From the NCBI RefSeq assembly GCF_004217115.1, contig NZ_SHKN01000001.1, positions 2,111,781-2,175,780 of the forward strand: a stretch of DNA of 64,000 bases, in the 5' to 3' direction. The notes under the pieces are model-generated. The model was not told where the DNA came from. It made no database searches and saw only the letters and a list, made by a program, of their open reading frames with translations. Origin of the DNA: Ancylomarina subtilis. GTDB taxonomy: Bacteria; Bacteroidota; Bacteroidia; Bacteroidales; Marinifilaceae. Of the stretch, positions 1 to 9,929 are shown one piece after another. Within the stretch, counting starts at the first letter, position 1; every line of letters begins with the position of its first letter. The position numbers and the translations under genes are program-made.

Positions 1-1
1 C

Positions 2-1288
2 GAAGCAAATCATCGTGCAGAACTGTTGAAAAAAGAGAATATGTTTATTCTTGAGAAGAGTGAATTGGATCAATCTAAAATGAAATTTGAAGAAAGAGCC
101 AACAATCTTCAGAATGAAAAACAGGAATTACAGACAGAACTTGCGATAGAGAGAGACAAAAACGAGAAATTAAACCGTTCGGTTTCGATATCGGCTACCG
201 AACGCAAGAACCTTGAAGAAAAACTCGATACTCAGAAAAAAGAACTCGAAGAACTTCAAAAGCGTTTCACCACTGAATTTGAGAATATTGCAAATAAAAT
301 CCTTAAAGAAAACTCAAAAGAATTCAGCAGTTCAAATCAAAAGAACATGAACGAAATCTTGAGTCCAATAAAGGAAAAGCTAATCTCTTTCGAGAAAAAA
401 GTAGAAGAAACCTACGATAAAGAGTTGCGCGATAAGATCAGCTTACGAGAAGAAGTACGAAAACTTTACGATTTAAATACAAAGATTTCTGATGAAGCCA
501 ACAACTTGACTAAGGCTCTTAAGGGTGATGTGAAAAAGCAAGGTAATTGGGGCGAAGTTGTTCTTGAACGTATTCTTGAACGATCAGGACTAACCAAAGG
601 TCAGGAATACGATAGAGAAGTTGCCATGAAAAATGACAATGGACAATCCATCCGCCCGGATGTGATCATTCGTCTACCGGAAGAAAAACACATTATTGTT
701 GACTCAAAAGTATCACTTATAGCCTACGAGCGTTTTGTAAATTCGACGACTGACGAAGAGAGAGAAGTCTTCCAAAAAGAGCATATTGCTTCGTTTAAAA
801 GTCATATAAAAGGCCTGGCAGAGAAACACTATCAAAGTTCAGATAGCTTAAACACCCCCGACTTTGTTTTAATGTTTGTACCCATTGAATCGTCATTCTC
901 TGTTGCGGTACAGGCTGATCAGGAACTTTTCGGTTATGCCTGGGACAACAAAGTTGTAGTCGTCAGTCCATCCACATTGTTAGCAACTCTCCGTACGATC
1001 TCATCCATTTGGAAACAGGAAAACCAAAATAGAAACGTCATGGAAATTGCCCGTCAAGGTGGTGCCCTATACGATAAATTTGTTGGTTTTGTTGAAGATC
1101 TTATTAAGCTTGGCAAACAAATGGATGGTTCTCAAAAACTGTATCAGGAGTCGATGAAAAAACTTTATGATGGCACTGGTAATTTGGTTGGTCGTGCTGA
1201 AAAAATTCGCACACTAGGCGCCAAGGTTAAGAAAAAATTACCACAAGCTTTACTGGATAGAATCAGCGAGGAAAAAGCTGTAGAATAA
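2..1288 (+). CDS. rmuC: DNA recombination protein RmuC, 5' end outside window
   Basis: RmuC-family protein, thought to limit recombination at inverted repeats; the core is a restriction-endonuclease-like fold. The reading frame is open to the left edge, so the N-terminus, which in this family usually carries a membrane anchor, is missing; the first visible TTG at 26 is not a convincing start. About 130 residues of charged coiled coil rich in K, E and Q come first. The conserved core follows, with GNWGEVVLERILERSGL, then RPDVIIRLP and the IIVDSKVSL stretch typical of the family. The stop at 1288 is followed by a hairpin shared with the convergent permease gene. The family call is firm; the cellular role is taken from the family. 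Confidence 0.92.
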   Translation, partial: EANHRAELLKKENMFILEKSELDQSKMKFEERANNLQNEKQELQTELAIERDKNEKLNRSVSISATERKNLEEKLDTQKKELEELQKRFTTEFENIANKILKENSKEFSSSNQKNMNEILSPIKEKLISFEKKVEETYDKELRDKISLREEVRKLYDLNTKISDEANNLTKALKGDVKKQGNWGEVVLERILERSGLTKGQEYDREVAMKNDNGQSIRPDVIIRLPEEKHIIVDSKVSLIAYERFVNSTTDEEREVFQKEHIASFKSHIKGLAEKHYQSSDSLNTPDFVLMFVPIESSFSVAVQADQELFGYAWDNKVVVVSPSTLLATLRTISSIWKQENQNRNVMEIARQGGALYDKFVGFVEDLIKLGKQMDGSQKLYQESMKKLYDGTGNLVGRAEKIRTLGAKVKKKLPQALLDRISEEKAVE

Positions 1289-1311
1289 ATATTAAAAGCA
1301 TTATAAAAGTA

Positions 1312-1337
1312 AAGGCTGTTTCAAATGAAACAGCCTT
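1312..1337. terminator. Bidirectional terminator between rmuC and the permease
   Basis: An 11-base inverted repeat (AAGGCTGTTTC, loop AAAT, GAAACAGCCTT) sits between two convergent genes, with A-rich sequence on the left and T-rich on the right, so it can serve both strands. Confidence 0.8.
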
Positions 1338-1359
1338 CCTTTATATATCAATTTTCAAA

Positions 1360-2460
1360 TCATATCTTCTCCGTCAGTTTTCTGACAAAGCGATATTTAT
1401 TGAAAAACTCCTTAGCAATCACCCGAAAGATTGTATAAGCAGGGATCGCTAACATCATTCCTAAAATACCCGACATAGAGCCTGCCAAAAGAATCACAAT
1501 GAAAATCTCCAAAGGATGTGCATTCACACTATTGGAATAAATGAGTGGCTGAAAAAGGATATTATCAATCAACTGAACAATTAGAAACACAAGAGCCGTA
1601 TAACCTAAAAGTGGAACAACCTCAGTATAAAAATCGACGTTAAGATTCGTCGCAATTCCGATAATCAAACCAAACATGGTCCCAATAATTGGCCCAATAT
1701 AAGGGATTACATTTATAAGTCCAGCAAACAAACCAATCACAACGGCATGACTGAATCCCATCCCCACAATCGTTAAACCTATAGTTACCATTGTTCCGAC
1801 GAGAATCACTTCGAAAAACAAGCCAACAAAATAACGCATCAATAAATTCTTAATTGATTCGAGAACATGACGAACGCCCTCCTCATTCTTTTCAGGAACT
1901 AAAAGGACAAGGGAATCTACAAAGAGACTGCTGTCTTTCAGAAAGAAAAAAGTGATAAATGATATGGAAAATAAGGCGATAAACAATCCCCCAACGGTTC
2001 CTGCAAGAGATCCAAAAACAGAGGATATATCCGAAAATTTAAGAACAGAAGAAAGATTCTCAGTTATCAAGGCCTGAATTTTAAAATCACTTCCTTCCGT
2101 AGAATATTTTGAGACAAAAGCTTCAATATTTCGAATGGGTTCATCCAAGCTGTGAACGGCTGATTGCACGTTAATATCGGATAGCTGTTTGGCTTCTTCA
2201 ACAATCATTGGAATGAAAGTTCGAAAAAATACGATCATAACCAACCAAAGTAAAGCCAAGGTTAAACCGGCAGAAACACTTGTTGGAATAGGATGCTTCT
2301 TAATAGTTGCTTTATTGAGAAAATCGACAACCGGACGCCCAATAAAAGAAAGTACAACAGCAATTCCAATATAGGCTAATATGGCACTGAAATACCAAAA
2401 TATAAGCCCTAAAAAAAGCATCCCGACAGCCGCAATTAAATATTTCCCTTTTCCATTCAT
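1360..2460 (-). CDS. AI-2E family (PerM/YdgG-like) membrane permease
   Basis: A 366-residue polytopic inner-membrane protein of the AI-2E transporter (former UPF0118) family. Some members export autoinducer-2 and others act as ion or solute antiporters, so the substrate cannot be assigned. It begins with two hydrophobic helices, followed by a periplasmic loop of about 90 residues (roughly residues 80-150) and then further helices. The family hallmark INVIPYIGPIIG is at about residue 250, with a late helix containing QLIDNILFQPLIYS. The length is normal for the family. The gene stands alone, convergent with rmuC and separated from lon by a terminator. The ATG at 2460 opens a hydrophobic first segment, as expected. 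Confidence 0.85.
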   Translation of the reverse strand: MNGKGKYLIAAVGMLFLGLIFWYFSAILAYIGIAVVLSFIGRPVVDFLNKATIKKHPIPTSVSAGLTLALLWLVMIVFFRTFIPMIVEEAKQLSDINVQSAVHSLDEPIRNIEAFVSKYSTEGSDFKIQALITENLSSVLKFSDISSVFGSLAGTVGGLFIALFSISFITFFFLKDSSLFVDSLVLLVPEKNEEGVRHVLESIKNLLMRYFVGLFFEVILVGTMVTIGLTIVGMGFSHAVVIGLFAGLINVIPYIGPIIGTMFGLIIGIATNLNVDFYTEVVPLLGYTALVFLIVQLIDNILFQPLIYSNSVNAHPLEIFIVILLAGSMSGILGMMLAIPAYTIFRVIAKEFFNKYRFVRKLTEKI

Positions 2461-2584
2461 AACAGAAGGTTCATTTTACAGTAAAATATAGTGTGTATAG
2501 ACTACAAAGAAGCGAATTTTGCTCTCTTTATTCGATTAAAATTAATAAAAATATTGAGCAATCGATAAGAGCATAAAAAAACGA

Positions 2585-2614
2585 AGGGACTGCCGTGTAT
2601 AAACGACAGTCCCT
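2585..2614 (-). terminator. Rho-independent terminator of lon
   Basis: The hairpin AGGGACTGCCGT / ACGACAGTCCCT has one mismatch. On the minus strand it is followed by a T-rich tract (rc of 2573-2582). It lies 50 bases after the lon stop. Confidence 0.75.
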
Positions 2615-2664
2615 AAAAAATTATTTATAGCTCAATTCCCTTTGTCTAAAACAAAGGATGAGTT

Positions 2665-5118
2665 TTAAATTTTAACGGGTTCCTTTACTTTTTGTTTCAT
2701 CAAAGCAATATCAAGAACATCCATTACATCTTCTACATAATGGAATTTTAAACCTTTTAAATAAATTGGTTTAATCTCATCGATATCCCTTTCATTCTCG
2801 TGGCAAAGAATAATCTCTTTGATTCCTGCACGCTTGGCAGCCAAAATTTTCTCACGAATTCCTCCTACAGGCAAGACTTTTCCTCTTAGAGTAATCTCAC
2901 CGGTCATAGCCAGATTTTTCTTCACTTTACGTTGCGTAAACGCTGAAGCGATAGATGTAATCATAGTGACACCTGCAGACGGTCCATCCTTAGGAATTGC
3001 TCCTTCCGGAACGTGAATATGAAGATTCCAATTATCAAAGGCTTCTTGTTTAATATCAAGCTTCGTTGCATGTGCTCTCAAATATTCCTGAGCCAATAGA
3101 GCCGATTCTTTCATCACATCTCCCAGATTACCTGTAAGTGTTAACTTACCTTTACCCGGACTTAAACTTGACTCAACATAAAGAATCTCTCCTCCTACTG
3201 ATGTCCAGGCCAAACCGGTCACAACACCTGCAAACTCATTCCCCTGATACTTATCACGATTGAAACGTTCGGCACCCAAGTAGGATTTCAGTTCTTCAAC
3301 TTTTATCGCCTTGCCGTAACTATCTTCCATAGCCACTTTCTTAGCGACACCACGCATCAATTTGGCAATCTTCTGATCTAAACCACGCACACCTGATTCA
3401 CGTGTATATTTCTCAATAATCTGAACAATCACTTCATCAGAAATCGTAACATGATCATTTGTCAGGCCATGATTTTCCAATTGTTTCGGTATCAGATGAC
3501 GTTTAGCAATCTCGGTTTTTTCCTCTGTGATATAACCACTCACATCAATCATTTCCATACGATCGCGCAGAGGCGCTGGAATAGCACCAACATTATTTGC
3601 TGTCGCAACAAACATCACCTTAGATAAGTCGTAGTCCACATCAAGGAAATTATCATGGAAAGCATTATTCTGCTCCGGATCCAAAACCTCAAGTAAAGCT
3701 GATGACGGATCACCTTTATGATCTGCCCCCACCTTATCAATCTCGTCTAAAATAAAAACCGGATTAGATGACTTCGCCTTTTTCATACCTAGAATGATAC
3801 GACCAGGCATGGCACCTATATATGTTTTTCTATGTCCACGGATTTCGGCCTCATCGTGCAAACCACCCAGTGACATTCTCACGTATTTTCTATCAAGTGC
3901 ACTGGCAATTGATTTCCCTAGTGAAGTTTTACCAACACCCGGAGGGCCATATAAGCATAGAATTGGTGATTTTAAATCTCCCTTCAATTTCAAAACAGCC
4001 AAATGCTCAATAATACGATCCTTTACTTTCTCCAATCCAAAATGATCGGCATCTAACACGTTCTGTGCATTTTTCAGATCGAAATTATCCTTAGTATATT
4101 CGTTCCAAGGCAGATCAATCATTTCCTGAAGGTAATTCAACTGCACTGAATATTCAGCAGCTGCAGGATTCAGACGTTGCAACTTTTTCAGTTCTTTCTC
4201 AAAAACTTCAGCCACTTCATCACTCCACATTTTTTCAAGAGCCTTTTCTTCGAGCTCCATCACATCTTCCTCACCAGGGTTTCCTCCTAGCTCGTCCTGA
4301 ATGGTTTTCATTTGCTGATGCAACAAGTACTCTCGCTGTTGCTGATCCATGTCAGTTTTCACCTTAGACTGAATATCATCTTTCAGCTCTAAAATTTGAA
4401 CCTCAGCAGATAAAAGCTCCAATAGTTTCATTGCTCTGTCATACAATGAACTGATATCAAGAAGACCTTGTTTCTTCTTCAATTTTATTTCCGAATTGCT
4501 CGATATAAAATTGATTAGAAAAGATGAACCTTCAATATTCTTAATCGCAAAAGTCGCCTCATTAGGAATATGAGGACTCAACTTAATCACCTTGATAGCA
4601 ATATCCTTTATTGAGCCTACAAGAGCCTTGAATTCTTTATTGTCCTTTTCCGGACGTATATCCTTAAGCGTGTTTATTTTTGCAACATGAAAGGGTTCAT
4701 TATGCAACATGGCTTCAAGCTCAAAACGTTTCTTCCCCTGCAAAATAACAGTGGTGGTTCCGTCGGGCATTTCTAAAATCTTAATGATTTGTGCCACGGT
4801 ACCAATTTTGTGCATATCATCAACTTCAGGTTCTTCAACCTCATAGTCAATTTGTGAAACCGCCCCTAAAAGTCCTTTATTCGCATAAACTTCTCTTACC
4901 AACTTTAACGACTTCTCTCTCCCAACTGTGATTGGAATAACCACACCTGGGAAAAGCACTGTATTTCGAAGTGGTAAAATTGGCAAACTGTCAGGCACAA
5001 CAAATTCATCAATGGCACTCTCATCCTCATCCGCAATAATTGGAATAAAATCAGAGTCCTCATCCATCAAATTAGTTAGGCCCATGTTTCCTATATTGAT
5101 TTCTATCTTACTACTCAT
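2665..5118 (-). CDS. lon: ATP-dependent Lon protease
   Basis: Cytoplasmic AAA+ serine protease that degrades misfolded and regulatory proteins. Domains in order: an N-terminal LON substrate-binding domain starting at LPILPLRNTVLFPGVVIP, a helical region, the AAA+ module with Walker A GPPGVGKTS, Walker B VFILDEIDK and the sensor stretch FVATANN, then the protease domain with the catalytic serine in PKDGPSAGVT and the catalytic lysine in GKVLPVGGIREK. The frame extends upstream to a TTG at 5172 and an ATG at 5163, but the residues ahead of MSSKIEIN look unlike a Lon N-terminus. ATG 5118 gives 817 residues, a normal length. The exact start is less certain than the identity. The gene is single, with its own terminator. 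Confidence 0.96.
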   Translation of the reverse strand: MSSKIEINIGNMGLTNLMDEDSDFIPIIADEDESAIDEFVVPDSLPILPLRNTVLFPGVVIPITVGREKSLKLVREVYANKGLLGAVSQIDYEVEEPEVDDMHKIGTVAQIIKILEMPDGTTTVILQGKKRFELEAMLHNEPFHVAKINTLKDIRPEKDNKEFKALVGSIKDIAIKVIKLSPHIPNEATFAIKNIEGSSFLINFISSNSEIKLKKKQGLLDISSLYDRAMKLLELLSAEVQILELKDDIQSKVKTDMDQQQREYLLHQQMKTIQDELGGNPGEEDVMELEEKALEKMWSDEVAEVFEKELKKLQRLNPAAAEYSVQLNYLQEMIDLPWNEYTKDNFDLKNAQNVLDADHFGLEKVKDRIIEHLAVLKLKGDLKSPILCLYGPPGVGKTSLGKSIASALDRKYVRMSLGGLHDEAEIRGHRKTYIGAMPGRIILGMKKAKSSNPVFILDEIDKVGADHKGDPSSALLEVLDPEQNNAFHDNFLDVDYDLSKVMFVATANNVGAIPAPLRDRMEMIDVSGYITEEKTEIAKRHLIPKQLENHGLTNDHVTISDEVIVQIIEKYTRESGVRGLDQKIAKLMRGVAKKVAMEDSYGKAIKVEELKSYLGAERFNRDKYQGNEFAGVVTGLAWTSVGGEILYVESSLSPGKGKLTLTGNLGDVMKESALLAQEYLRAHATKLDIKQEAFDNWNLHIHVPEGAIPKDGPSAGVTMITSIASAFTQRKVKKNLAMTGEITLRGKVLPVGGIREKILAAKRAGIKEIILCHENERDIDEIKPIYLKGLKFHYVEDVMDVLDIALMKQKVKEPVKI

Positions 5119-5255
5119 ATCTATCTTAGTCTTATTTCTGTCATTATAATACAAGAATGCCATAACAGTCAACAGATCGTGACATATTGACGCACTCTTA
5201 CTCTCTTTTCACACTACACAGTCAATAGGCAATACCTGTGCCAAGAAACAAACAA

Positions 5256-6446
5256 TTAGAAAGATTTTCGATATTTAGCTGTCATCTCAAACACATGATC
5301 CATAATGTCTTTTTCGATTTCATCGAACTCCAGACCTCGGCGTTGCATCACCAATTGGGCCACATCGTGTGCGGCGTTTAATCTGTATTCCTGAAAACCA
5401 TGATTTCCTCCCATTGAAAAAGATGGAATAAAGTTTCGGGGAAAACCCGCTCCATACACATTTGCACTAACACCGATAACAGTTCCTGTATTTAGCATGG
5501 TATTGATACCACATTTGGAATGATCACCCATTATGGTCCCACAAAACTGCAAACCTGTTTTATCAAATCGATTTGATTTATAATTCCAAAGCTTCACTTC
5601 CGAATAGTTGTTTTTCAAATTCGAATTATTGGTATCTGCACCAATATTACACCATTCACCAATAACTGCATTACCAAGAAATCCATCATGTGCTTTATTG
5701 GCATAACCCAAAAATACCACATTGCTCAACTCCCCTCCCGACTTGCAATAAGGACCTAAAGTTGTTGCACCATAGACTTTTGCTCCAAGCTTCAAAGCTG
5801 AATGTTCGCACATAGCCAAAGGACCACGAACCAATGCCCCTTCCATAATCTCGGCATCTTTGCCAATATAGATAGGACCTTCGTTTGCGTTAAGTGTCGC
5901 AAATTCCACTTTTGCACCCTCTTCCAAAAAGATATTCTCTTCACCAAGTACATTTACAGTCTTACTAATCGGTTGAGATTTTCTTCCCGCAGTTAAGAGT
6001 TCAAAATCATCGCGAAGAGCTTTATCATTCAATTGAAAAATGTCGTAAGTCTTTTCAATACGCTGCAATTCACCTTCAAAAGTAAGCTTCTCAGTAATTT
6101 TAGGTAATGAAGCATCAAAGCCCGACAAGCCCTCGGCATCTAATGCAATTGCAATTAAAATTCCATTACAAACTATTGCTTGTCCTTGAGATAATGATGA
6201 AATCGCATCAACTAACGCCTTATTGGGTAAAACACAGGCATTAATCAGAATATTTTCAGAGTCTCGCTTAGTTGGATATTTTTTCGAAAGATAATCCTGA
6301 GTCAAATAGCTGATTTCCTGATCGAGGAATTTAGTCCACTTCTCAGAGATCTTTAGAATCCCCAATCTTATTTCAGAGATCGGACGTGTAAATGTTAATG
6401 GCAGAAAGTTCTGCCAGCTTTCATTATCAAAAAGAATATAGTTCAT
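5256..6446 (-). CDS. GlmU-family putative sugar nucleotidyltransferase/acyltransferase
   Basis: A 396-residue protein of the Bacteroidota GlmU family. The N-terminal part starts with NYILFDNESWQNFLPLTFTR and continues EIRLGILKISEKW, a nucleotidyltransferase-like beginning lacking the classical GmGxG..P loop. The C-terminal half (about residues 190-350) shows hexapeptide-like turns of a left-handed beta helix, for example IYIGKDAEIMEGALVRGP, GAKVYGATTLGPYCKSGG and GINTMLNTGTVIGVSANVYG. By family knowledge it would make or modify an activated sugar for the envelope, but the true substrate is unknown. It is not the housekeeping GlmU by sequence. It lies downstream of rpmE2 and is separated from it by a terminator. 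Confidence 0.78.
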   Translation of the reverse strand: MNYILFDNESWQNFLPLTFTRPISEIRLGILKISEKWTKFLDQEISYLTQDYLSKKYPTKRDSENILINACVLPNKALVDAISSLSQGQAIVCNGILIAIALDAEGLSGFDASLPKITEKLTFEGELQRIEKTYDIFQLNDKALRDDFELLTAGRKSQPISKTVNVLGEENIFLEEGAKVEFATLNANEGPIYIGKDAEIMEGALVRGPLAMCEHSALKLGAKVYGATTLGPYCKSGGELSNVVFLGYANKAHDGFLGNAVIGEWCNIGADTNNSNLKNNYSEVKLWNYKSNRFDKTGLQFCGTIMGDHSKCGINTMLNTGTVIGVSANVYGAGFPRNFIPSFSMGGNHGFQEYRLNAAHDVAQLVMQRRGLEFDEIEKDIMDHVFEMTAKYRKSF

Positions 6447-6480
6447 TGTGTATTTATTTTCGTTTGGATAATCAAAAATA

Positions 6481-6510
6481 AAAAAAGCTCCGATAAATCG
6501 GAGCTTTTTT
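6481..6510 (-). terminator. Terminator of rpmE2
   Basis: A perfect inverted repeat AAAAAAGCTCCGA / TCGGAGCTTTTTT with a 4-base loop, 24 bases after the rpmE2 stop. The A run on the left reads as a U tract on the minus strand. Confidence 0.9.
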
Positions 6511-6533
6511 TATATTCTAAAAACACAATAAGA

Positions 6534-6788
6534 TTATTTCTTAAGGTGTTTCTTGTATTTGTTCATAAACTTATCAACACGTCCTGCAGTATCGATTAGA
6601 GTCATCTTACCAGTGTAGAAAGGGTGAGAAGTGTTAGAGATCTCAAGCTTTACCAATGGGTACTCAACGTTATCAATCTCGATAGTCTCTTTAGTTCTAG
6701 CTGTTGACTTAGTGATAAAAACAGTCTCGTTTGACATGTCTTTAAAAGCTACAAGACGGTAGTTTTCCGGATGTATTCCTTGTTTCAT
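6534..6788 (-). CDS. rpmE2: 50S ribosomal protein L31, type B
   Basis: An 84-residue large-subunit ribosomal protein. The start MKQGIHPENYRLVAFKDM and the core EISNTSHPFYTGKMTLIDT are characteristic. The zinc-binding CxxC of type A L31 is absent, so this is the cysteine-free type B form common in Bacteroidota. Highly basic C-terminus (KYKKHLKK). It has its own promoter with near-ideal spacing (6833-6863) and its own terminator, so it is a monocistronic unit. Confidence 0.96.
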   Translation of the reverse strand: MKQGIHPENYRLVAFKDMSNETVFITKSTARTKETIEIDNVEYPLVKLEISNTSHPFYTGKMTLIDTAGRVDKFMNKYKKHLKK

Positions 6789-6832
6789 TTTGTTCTCTTT
6801 AAAATTTCTTATAATCTTCTTCCAATGGACTG

Positions 6833-6863
6833 CAAAGGTATATATTGTAATTAATTTTGCAAA
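6833..6863 (-). promoter_or_regulatory. Bacteroidota-type promoter of rpmE2
   Basis: On the minus strand, TTTG (rc of 6860-6863), 19 bases, then TACCTTTG (rc of 6833-6840). This matches the Bacteroidota -33/-7 consensus. The start codon is about 45 bases downstream. Confidence 0.75.
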
Positions 6864-6895
6864 GAAATGGTCAAAGAATCTAACATTTATTCCAC

Positions 6896-8089
6896 TTATT
6901 CTTCAGAAGCCTTAGTTCCTCTGTTTTCCAGAGGGATAATAGGTGTTCTTTTAAAGGGCTTATTGCGGTCGAAAAGGTAACGATAGGTGTAATGTGTTTT
7001 CATTCTAACCCCACCAACCGACTCATAAATCGAGATCATTTTAGGATTAAAGTCACCAACCCAGGACAACTCCAATTCGGTGTAATGAGGTTTCTTTTTA
7101 ATCGCCTCATTCATATGAAAAAATATTGCCGACTCAATTCCGAATCGCTGATATTTTGGCACCACCCCCATAATCGTAATACGAGCACGGGTAATGGTTT
7201 TCCGCTTGAGATAATAAAAGAACTTCAACTTATTCCAAAAACCGAGTTTCCCATTCATTTTTCTCAGAATCTGATTTAAATCCGGCATGGTCACAAAAAA
7301 CGCAATTGGCTTTCCTTCGTGATACGCAAACCAAATAAAATCTTCTTCAAGTATCCCCTTACCTTCTTTGGCTATTTTGCGAATGTCTTCAATATCAATA
7401 GGTGTAAAATTATCATGAAACTTCCAAGCCTCATTATAAACCTCAATAATATCGTTGATATATTTCTCCGAATTAGAAAACTTAAAGTGTTCAAATTCAA
7501 ATCCGGGTTTTTTCGCAATCCATTCAGCAATTTTCAAAAAACGTTTTGACAATCCCTTCGTTCTATCCAAATGATAGCTGTATTGTTCAAAAAAGACCTT
7601 GAATCCATAAGATTCGAAAAAATTCTGATAATAGGCTTTGTGATAAGGCATACCATACCCCTGTGGTATAAAACCATCAACCAACAAGCCCCAATGGTTA
7701 TCATTTTCACCAAAATTGATCGGTCCATCCATGGCTTCCATTCCTCTTTCTTTCAACCAGTTTTTTGCGGTATCAAAAAGTAAAAAAGCGGCCTCTTTAT
7801 TATCTATACATTCAAAAAAACCACAACCTCCTGTAGGTTGATCGAATGTATAAGCCTTATTGGTATTAATAAAAGCTGCAATTCGTCCAATCGGCTCGCC
7901 AGACTCATTGGTTAGTATCCAACGAATAGCTTCACCATGCTTATAAAACGAATTTTCCTTAGGATTGAATATGCCATCAATTTCCCCATCCAAAGGACAA
8001 GCAAAATTAGGATCATTTTTATAAAGAATTCGAGACAGGTCTAAAAACAACTGCTTTTGACTATCATTAACAACTTCTATTATATTCAT
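6896..8089 (-). CDS. Large GNAT-like acyltransferase, substrate unknown
   Basis: A 397-residue soluble protein of a type common in Bacteroidota. The N-terminal half (MNIIEVVNDSQKQLFLDLSR, then IGRIAAFINTNKA and PINFGENDNHWGLLVDGF) looks like a divergent acyltransferase-type domain. The C-terminal half carries GNAT features: GVVPKYQRFGIESAIFF corresponds to the acetyl-CoA pyrophosphate-binding motif A, and ELSWVGDFNPKMISIYESVG to motif B. Tandem GNAT-like folds are therefore likely. It starts 45 bases left of the next upstream minus-strand gene (8135), so the two may be co-transcribed. The substrate is not visible in the sequence. Confidence 0.65.
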   Translation of the reverse strand: MNIIEVVNDSQKQLFLDLSRILYKNDPNFACPLDGEIDGIFNPKENSFYKHGEAIRWILTNESGEPIGRIAAFINTNKAYTFDQPTGGCGFFECIDNKEAAFLLFDTAKNWLKERGMEAMDGPINFGENDNHWGLLVDGFIPQGYGMPYHKAYYQNFFESYGFKVFFEQYSYHLDRTKGLSKRFLKIAEWIAKKPGFEFEHFKFSNSEKYINDIIEVYNEAWKFHDNFTPIDIEDIRKIAKEGKGILEEDFIWFAYHEGKPIAFFVTMPDLNQILRKMNGKLGFWNKLKFFYYLKRKTITRARITIMGVVPKYQRFGIESAIFFHMNEAIKKKPHYTELELSWVGDFNPKMISIYESVGGVRMKTHYTYRYLFDRNKPFKRTPIIPLENRGTKASEE

Positions 8090-8134
8090 TTGCTGATATA
8101 AATATTACAACTTGGGATTACTTTATCGAGTAAA

Positions 8135-8899
8135 TTAGTTACGACTGGAGATCTTTGAAAGTAATCTTAAAATCTCAAGATAAAGCCATATTAAAGTTAA
8201 CATGATACCAAAAGCGCCATACCATTCCATATATTTTGGAGCGCCTTTCTGAGCACCTTTTTCAATAAAGTCGAAATCTAAAACCAAATTTAAAGATGCA
8301 ATTGCAACCACAAAAAGACTAATGCCAATACTGACCAAGCTATTTCCAAAAGCAAACCCCATATTTACACCAAACATACTTAAAACCCACGATGCTAAAT
8401 AAAACAGACAAATACCTCCTGTCGCGGCAATAACACCCGTTCTAAACTTCTTATTTACTTTTATCATTCCTGATTTATACGCAAAAAGCATCATAAATAG
8501 GATGGCAAAAGTTAAACCAACGGCCTGCATAACGATACCCGGGTATATCGCATTGAAAGAGGCTGAAAGTCCACCCAAAAGCAAACCTTCGCAAACTGCA
8601 TAAACAGGAGCTGTGAACGGTGACCATACAGGTTTAAACATCGTGATTAAAGCCAATACAAAACCAGCAATACCGCCACCAATCATCCAAGGCATAATCA
8701 CTGTAGATAAACCACCCGTCTGAACCGATTCAAAATACAAGCCCCAGGTATAACTCGCTGCAGAAACAACCAACAACAACATTAAGGCAATTTTGTTTAC
8801 AGTGCCACTAACCGTCATGGTATCTTCATAAGTACCATAGCTTGCTTTTGCAAAAAACTTATCACTAAAAGCGGGATTTGAACTCTTTGTTAAACTCAT
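8135..8899 (-). CDS. Bax inhibitor-1/YccA family membrane protein
   Basis: An integral membrane protein with about seven hydrophobic segments, matching the BI-1/YccA family; bacterial relatives are proposed Ca2+ leak channels or FtsH modulators. The open frame reaches 9013, but the first 38 residues are not family-like. ATG 8899 (MSLTKSSNPAFSDKFFAKA) gives 254 residues and the usual short soluble N-terminus with GTMTVSGTVNK-like sequence. Late segments include SLVSIGISLFVVAIASLNLVLDFDFIE followed by YMEWYGAFGIMLTLIWLYLEILRLL. The DFDFIE acidic pair is typical of the family pore region. Possible operon with the acyltransferase downstream. Confidence 0.82.
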   Translation of the reverse strand: MSLTKSSNPAFSDKFFAKASYGTYEDTMTVSGTVNKIALMLLLVVSAASYTWGLYFESVQTGGLSTVIMPWMIGGGIAGFVLALITMFKPVWSPFTAPVYAVCEGLLLGGLSASFNAIYPGIVMQAVGLTFAILFMMLFAYKSGMIKVNKKFRTGVIAATGGICLFYLASWVLSMFGVNMGFAFGNSLVSIGISLFVVAIASLNLVLDFDFIEKGAQKGAPKYMEWYGAFGIMLTLIWLYLEILRLLSKISSRN

Positions 8900-9085
8900 A
8901 ATCGTATTTATTAATTCTGTTAAAACTATCACAACAGATTTGTACCTGTCTGATAATGTTATATTATTTATAGAAAAACCCTTCAACACAAAAGCAGCGC
9001 AAGGATTTCCCATTATGTTTTTTTATGAAACCCAAATTTAGGTGAATTATTTCACATTTCAGTAATTAAATTCTGAGATCAGATC

Positions 9086-9766
9086 TCATTTTTCATCTGG
9101 AAATTCAGCCATTAGTTCTTCGTATATTTCAAGCCACTTATCATCAGAATCTTTCAGGCTTTGCGTTTGGGCAAATACCAATCCCTTCAATTCATCTGTT
9201 CTTCGCGCAATCTTTCCCAAAGCTCGTGGCAATTGTTTTATCAAATAAGTGTGTCGCGGACAGGCTGGCAGTAAACTGACAAAAGATTCAAACAATCTAC
9301 TCTCTCTGGTTTTGTCAATTAAAGCCAATCGACCGACAATCATCGTTGCACAAAGGATTAACTTCTCGTCTTCAGACGTCATCCAGTTTGGCAAAAGATT
9401 CTCTAAATCTGATAGATTAACTAAAAGATTCATGCATAACTGCTCCAATATCTCGTTACTTTCAGATTCCTCAACCCATCGCTTCAACTGCAATTCACTC
9501 ATTGCTTCGGGTTGCTCGAGAAGCGTCGCAACAATACGACTCTCACGAAAAGCCTTACTCCACAATTTCTGAGCCAACAAATGATTCGGCTCGTATTTTT
9601 CAGCCAATTCTTTCAAGTTGATTACTGAAGCTCCAAGAGCCTTCGAATAATTCAATCCATATTTTTTCATTTCAGAATGAACTTCCCCGTTTCTTAACTG
9701 AAGAATCTCTTTAAACAATTCCTGAAATTGTTTTTCTACCTGTTCATCGTCTATATAAAATTCCAT
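9086..9766 (-). CDS. Hypothetical soluble protein, function unknown
   Basis: A 226-residue protein that I do not recognise. It is leucine- and glutamate-rich with no signal peptide, membrane segment or catalytic motif. Predicted by eye to be nearly all alpha helix, with short amphipathic repeats such as LEQLCMNLLVNLSDLENLLPNW and LILCATMIVGRLALIDK that resemble a HEAT/ARM-like helical repeat scaffold. The ATG at 9766 opens MEFYIDDEQVEKQFQELFKE. The coding bias resembles its neighbours, so it is probably real. Confidence 0.6.
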   Translation of the reverse strand: MEFYIDDEQVEKQFQELFKEILQLRNGEVHSEMKKYGLNYSKALGASVINLKELAEKYEPNHLLAQKLWSKAFRESRIVATLLEQPEAMSELQLKRWVEESESNEILEQLCMNLLVNLSDLENLLPNWMTSEDEKLILCATMIVGRLALIDKTRESRLFESFVSLLPACPRHTYLIKQLPRALGKIARRTDELKGLVFAQTQSLKDSDDKWLEIYEELMAEFPDEK

Positions 9767-9929
9767 TTTAGATCTGTTTTTTCAATAATTCTACGAATTA
9801 AAGTCTAGTTTTTCACCCTACAAAGGAAAACAAATAAATTTCTGAAAAAAAAATATATGTCTAACTCGTTGCTTTGCAACAACAATCGCTTATAGAGGAA
9901 ATATTTTTGCACTTTTTTTTACATTTGTG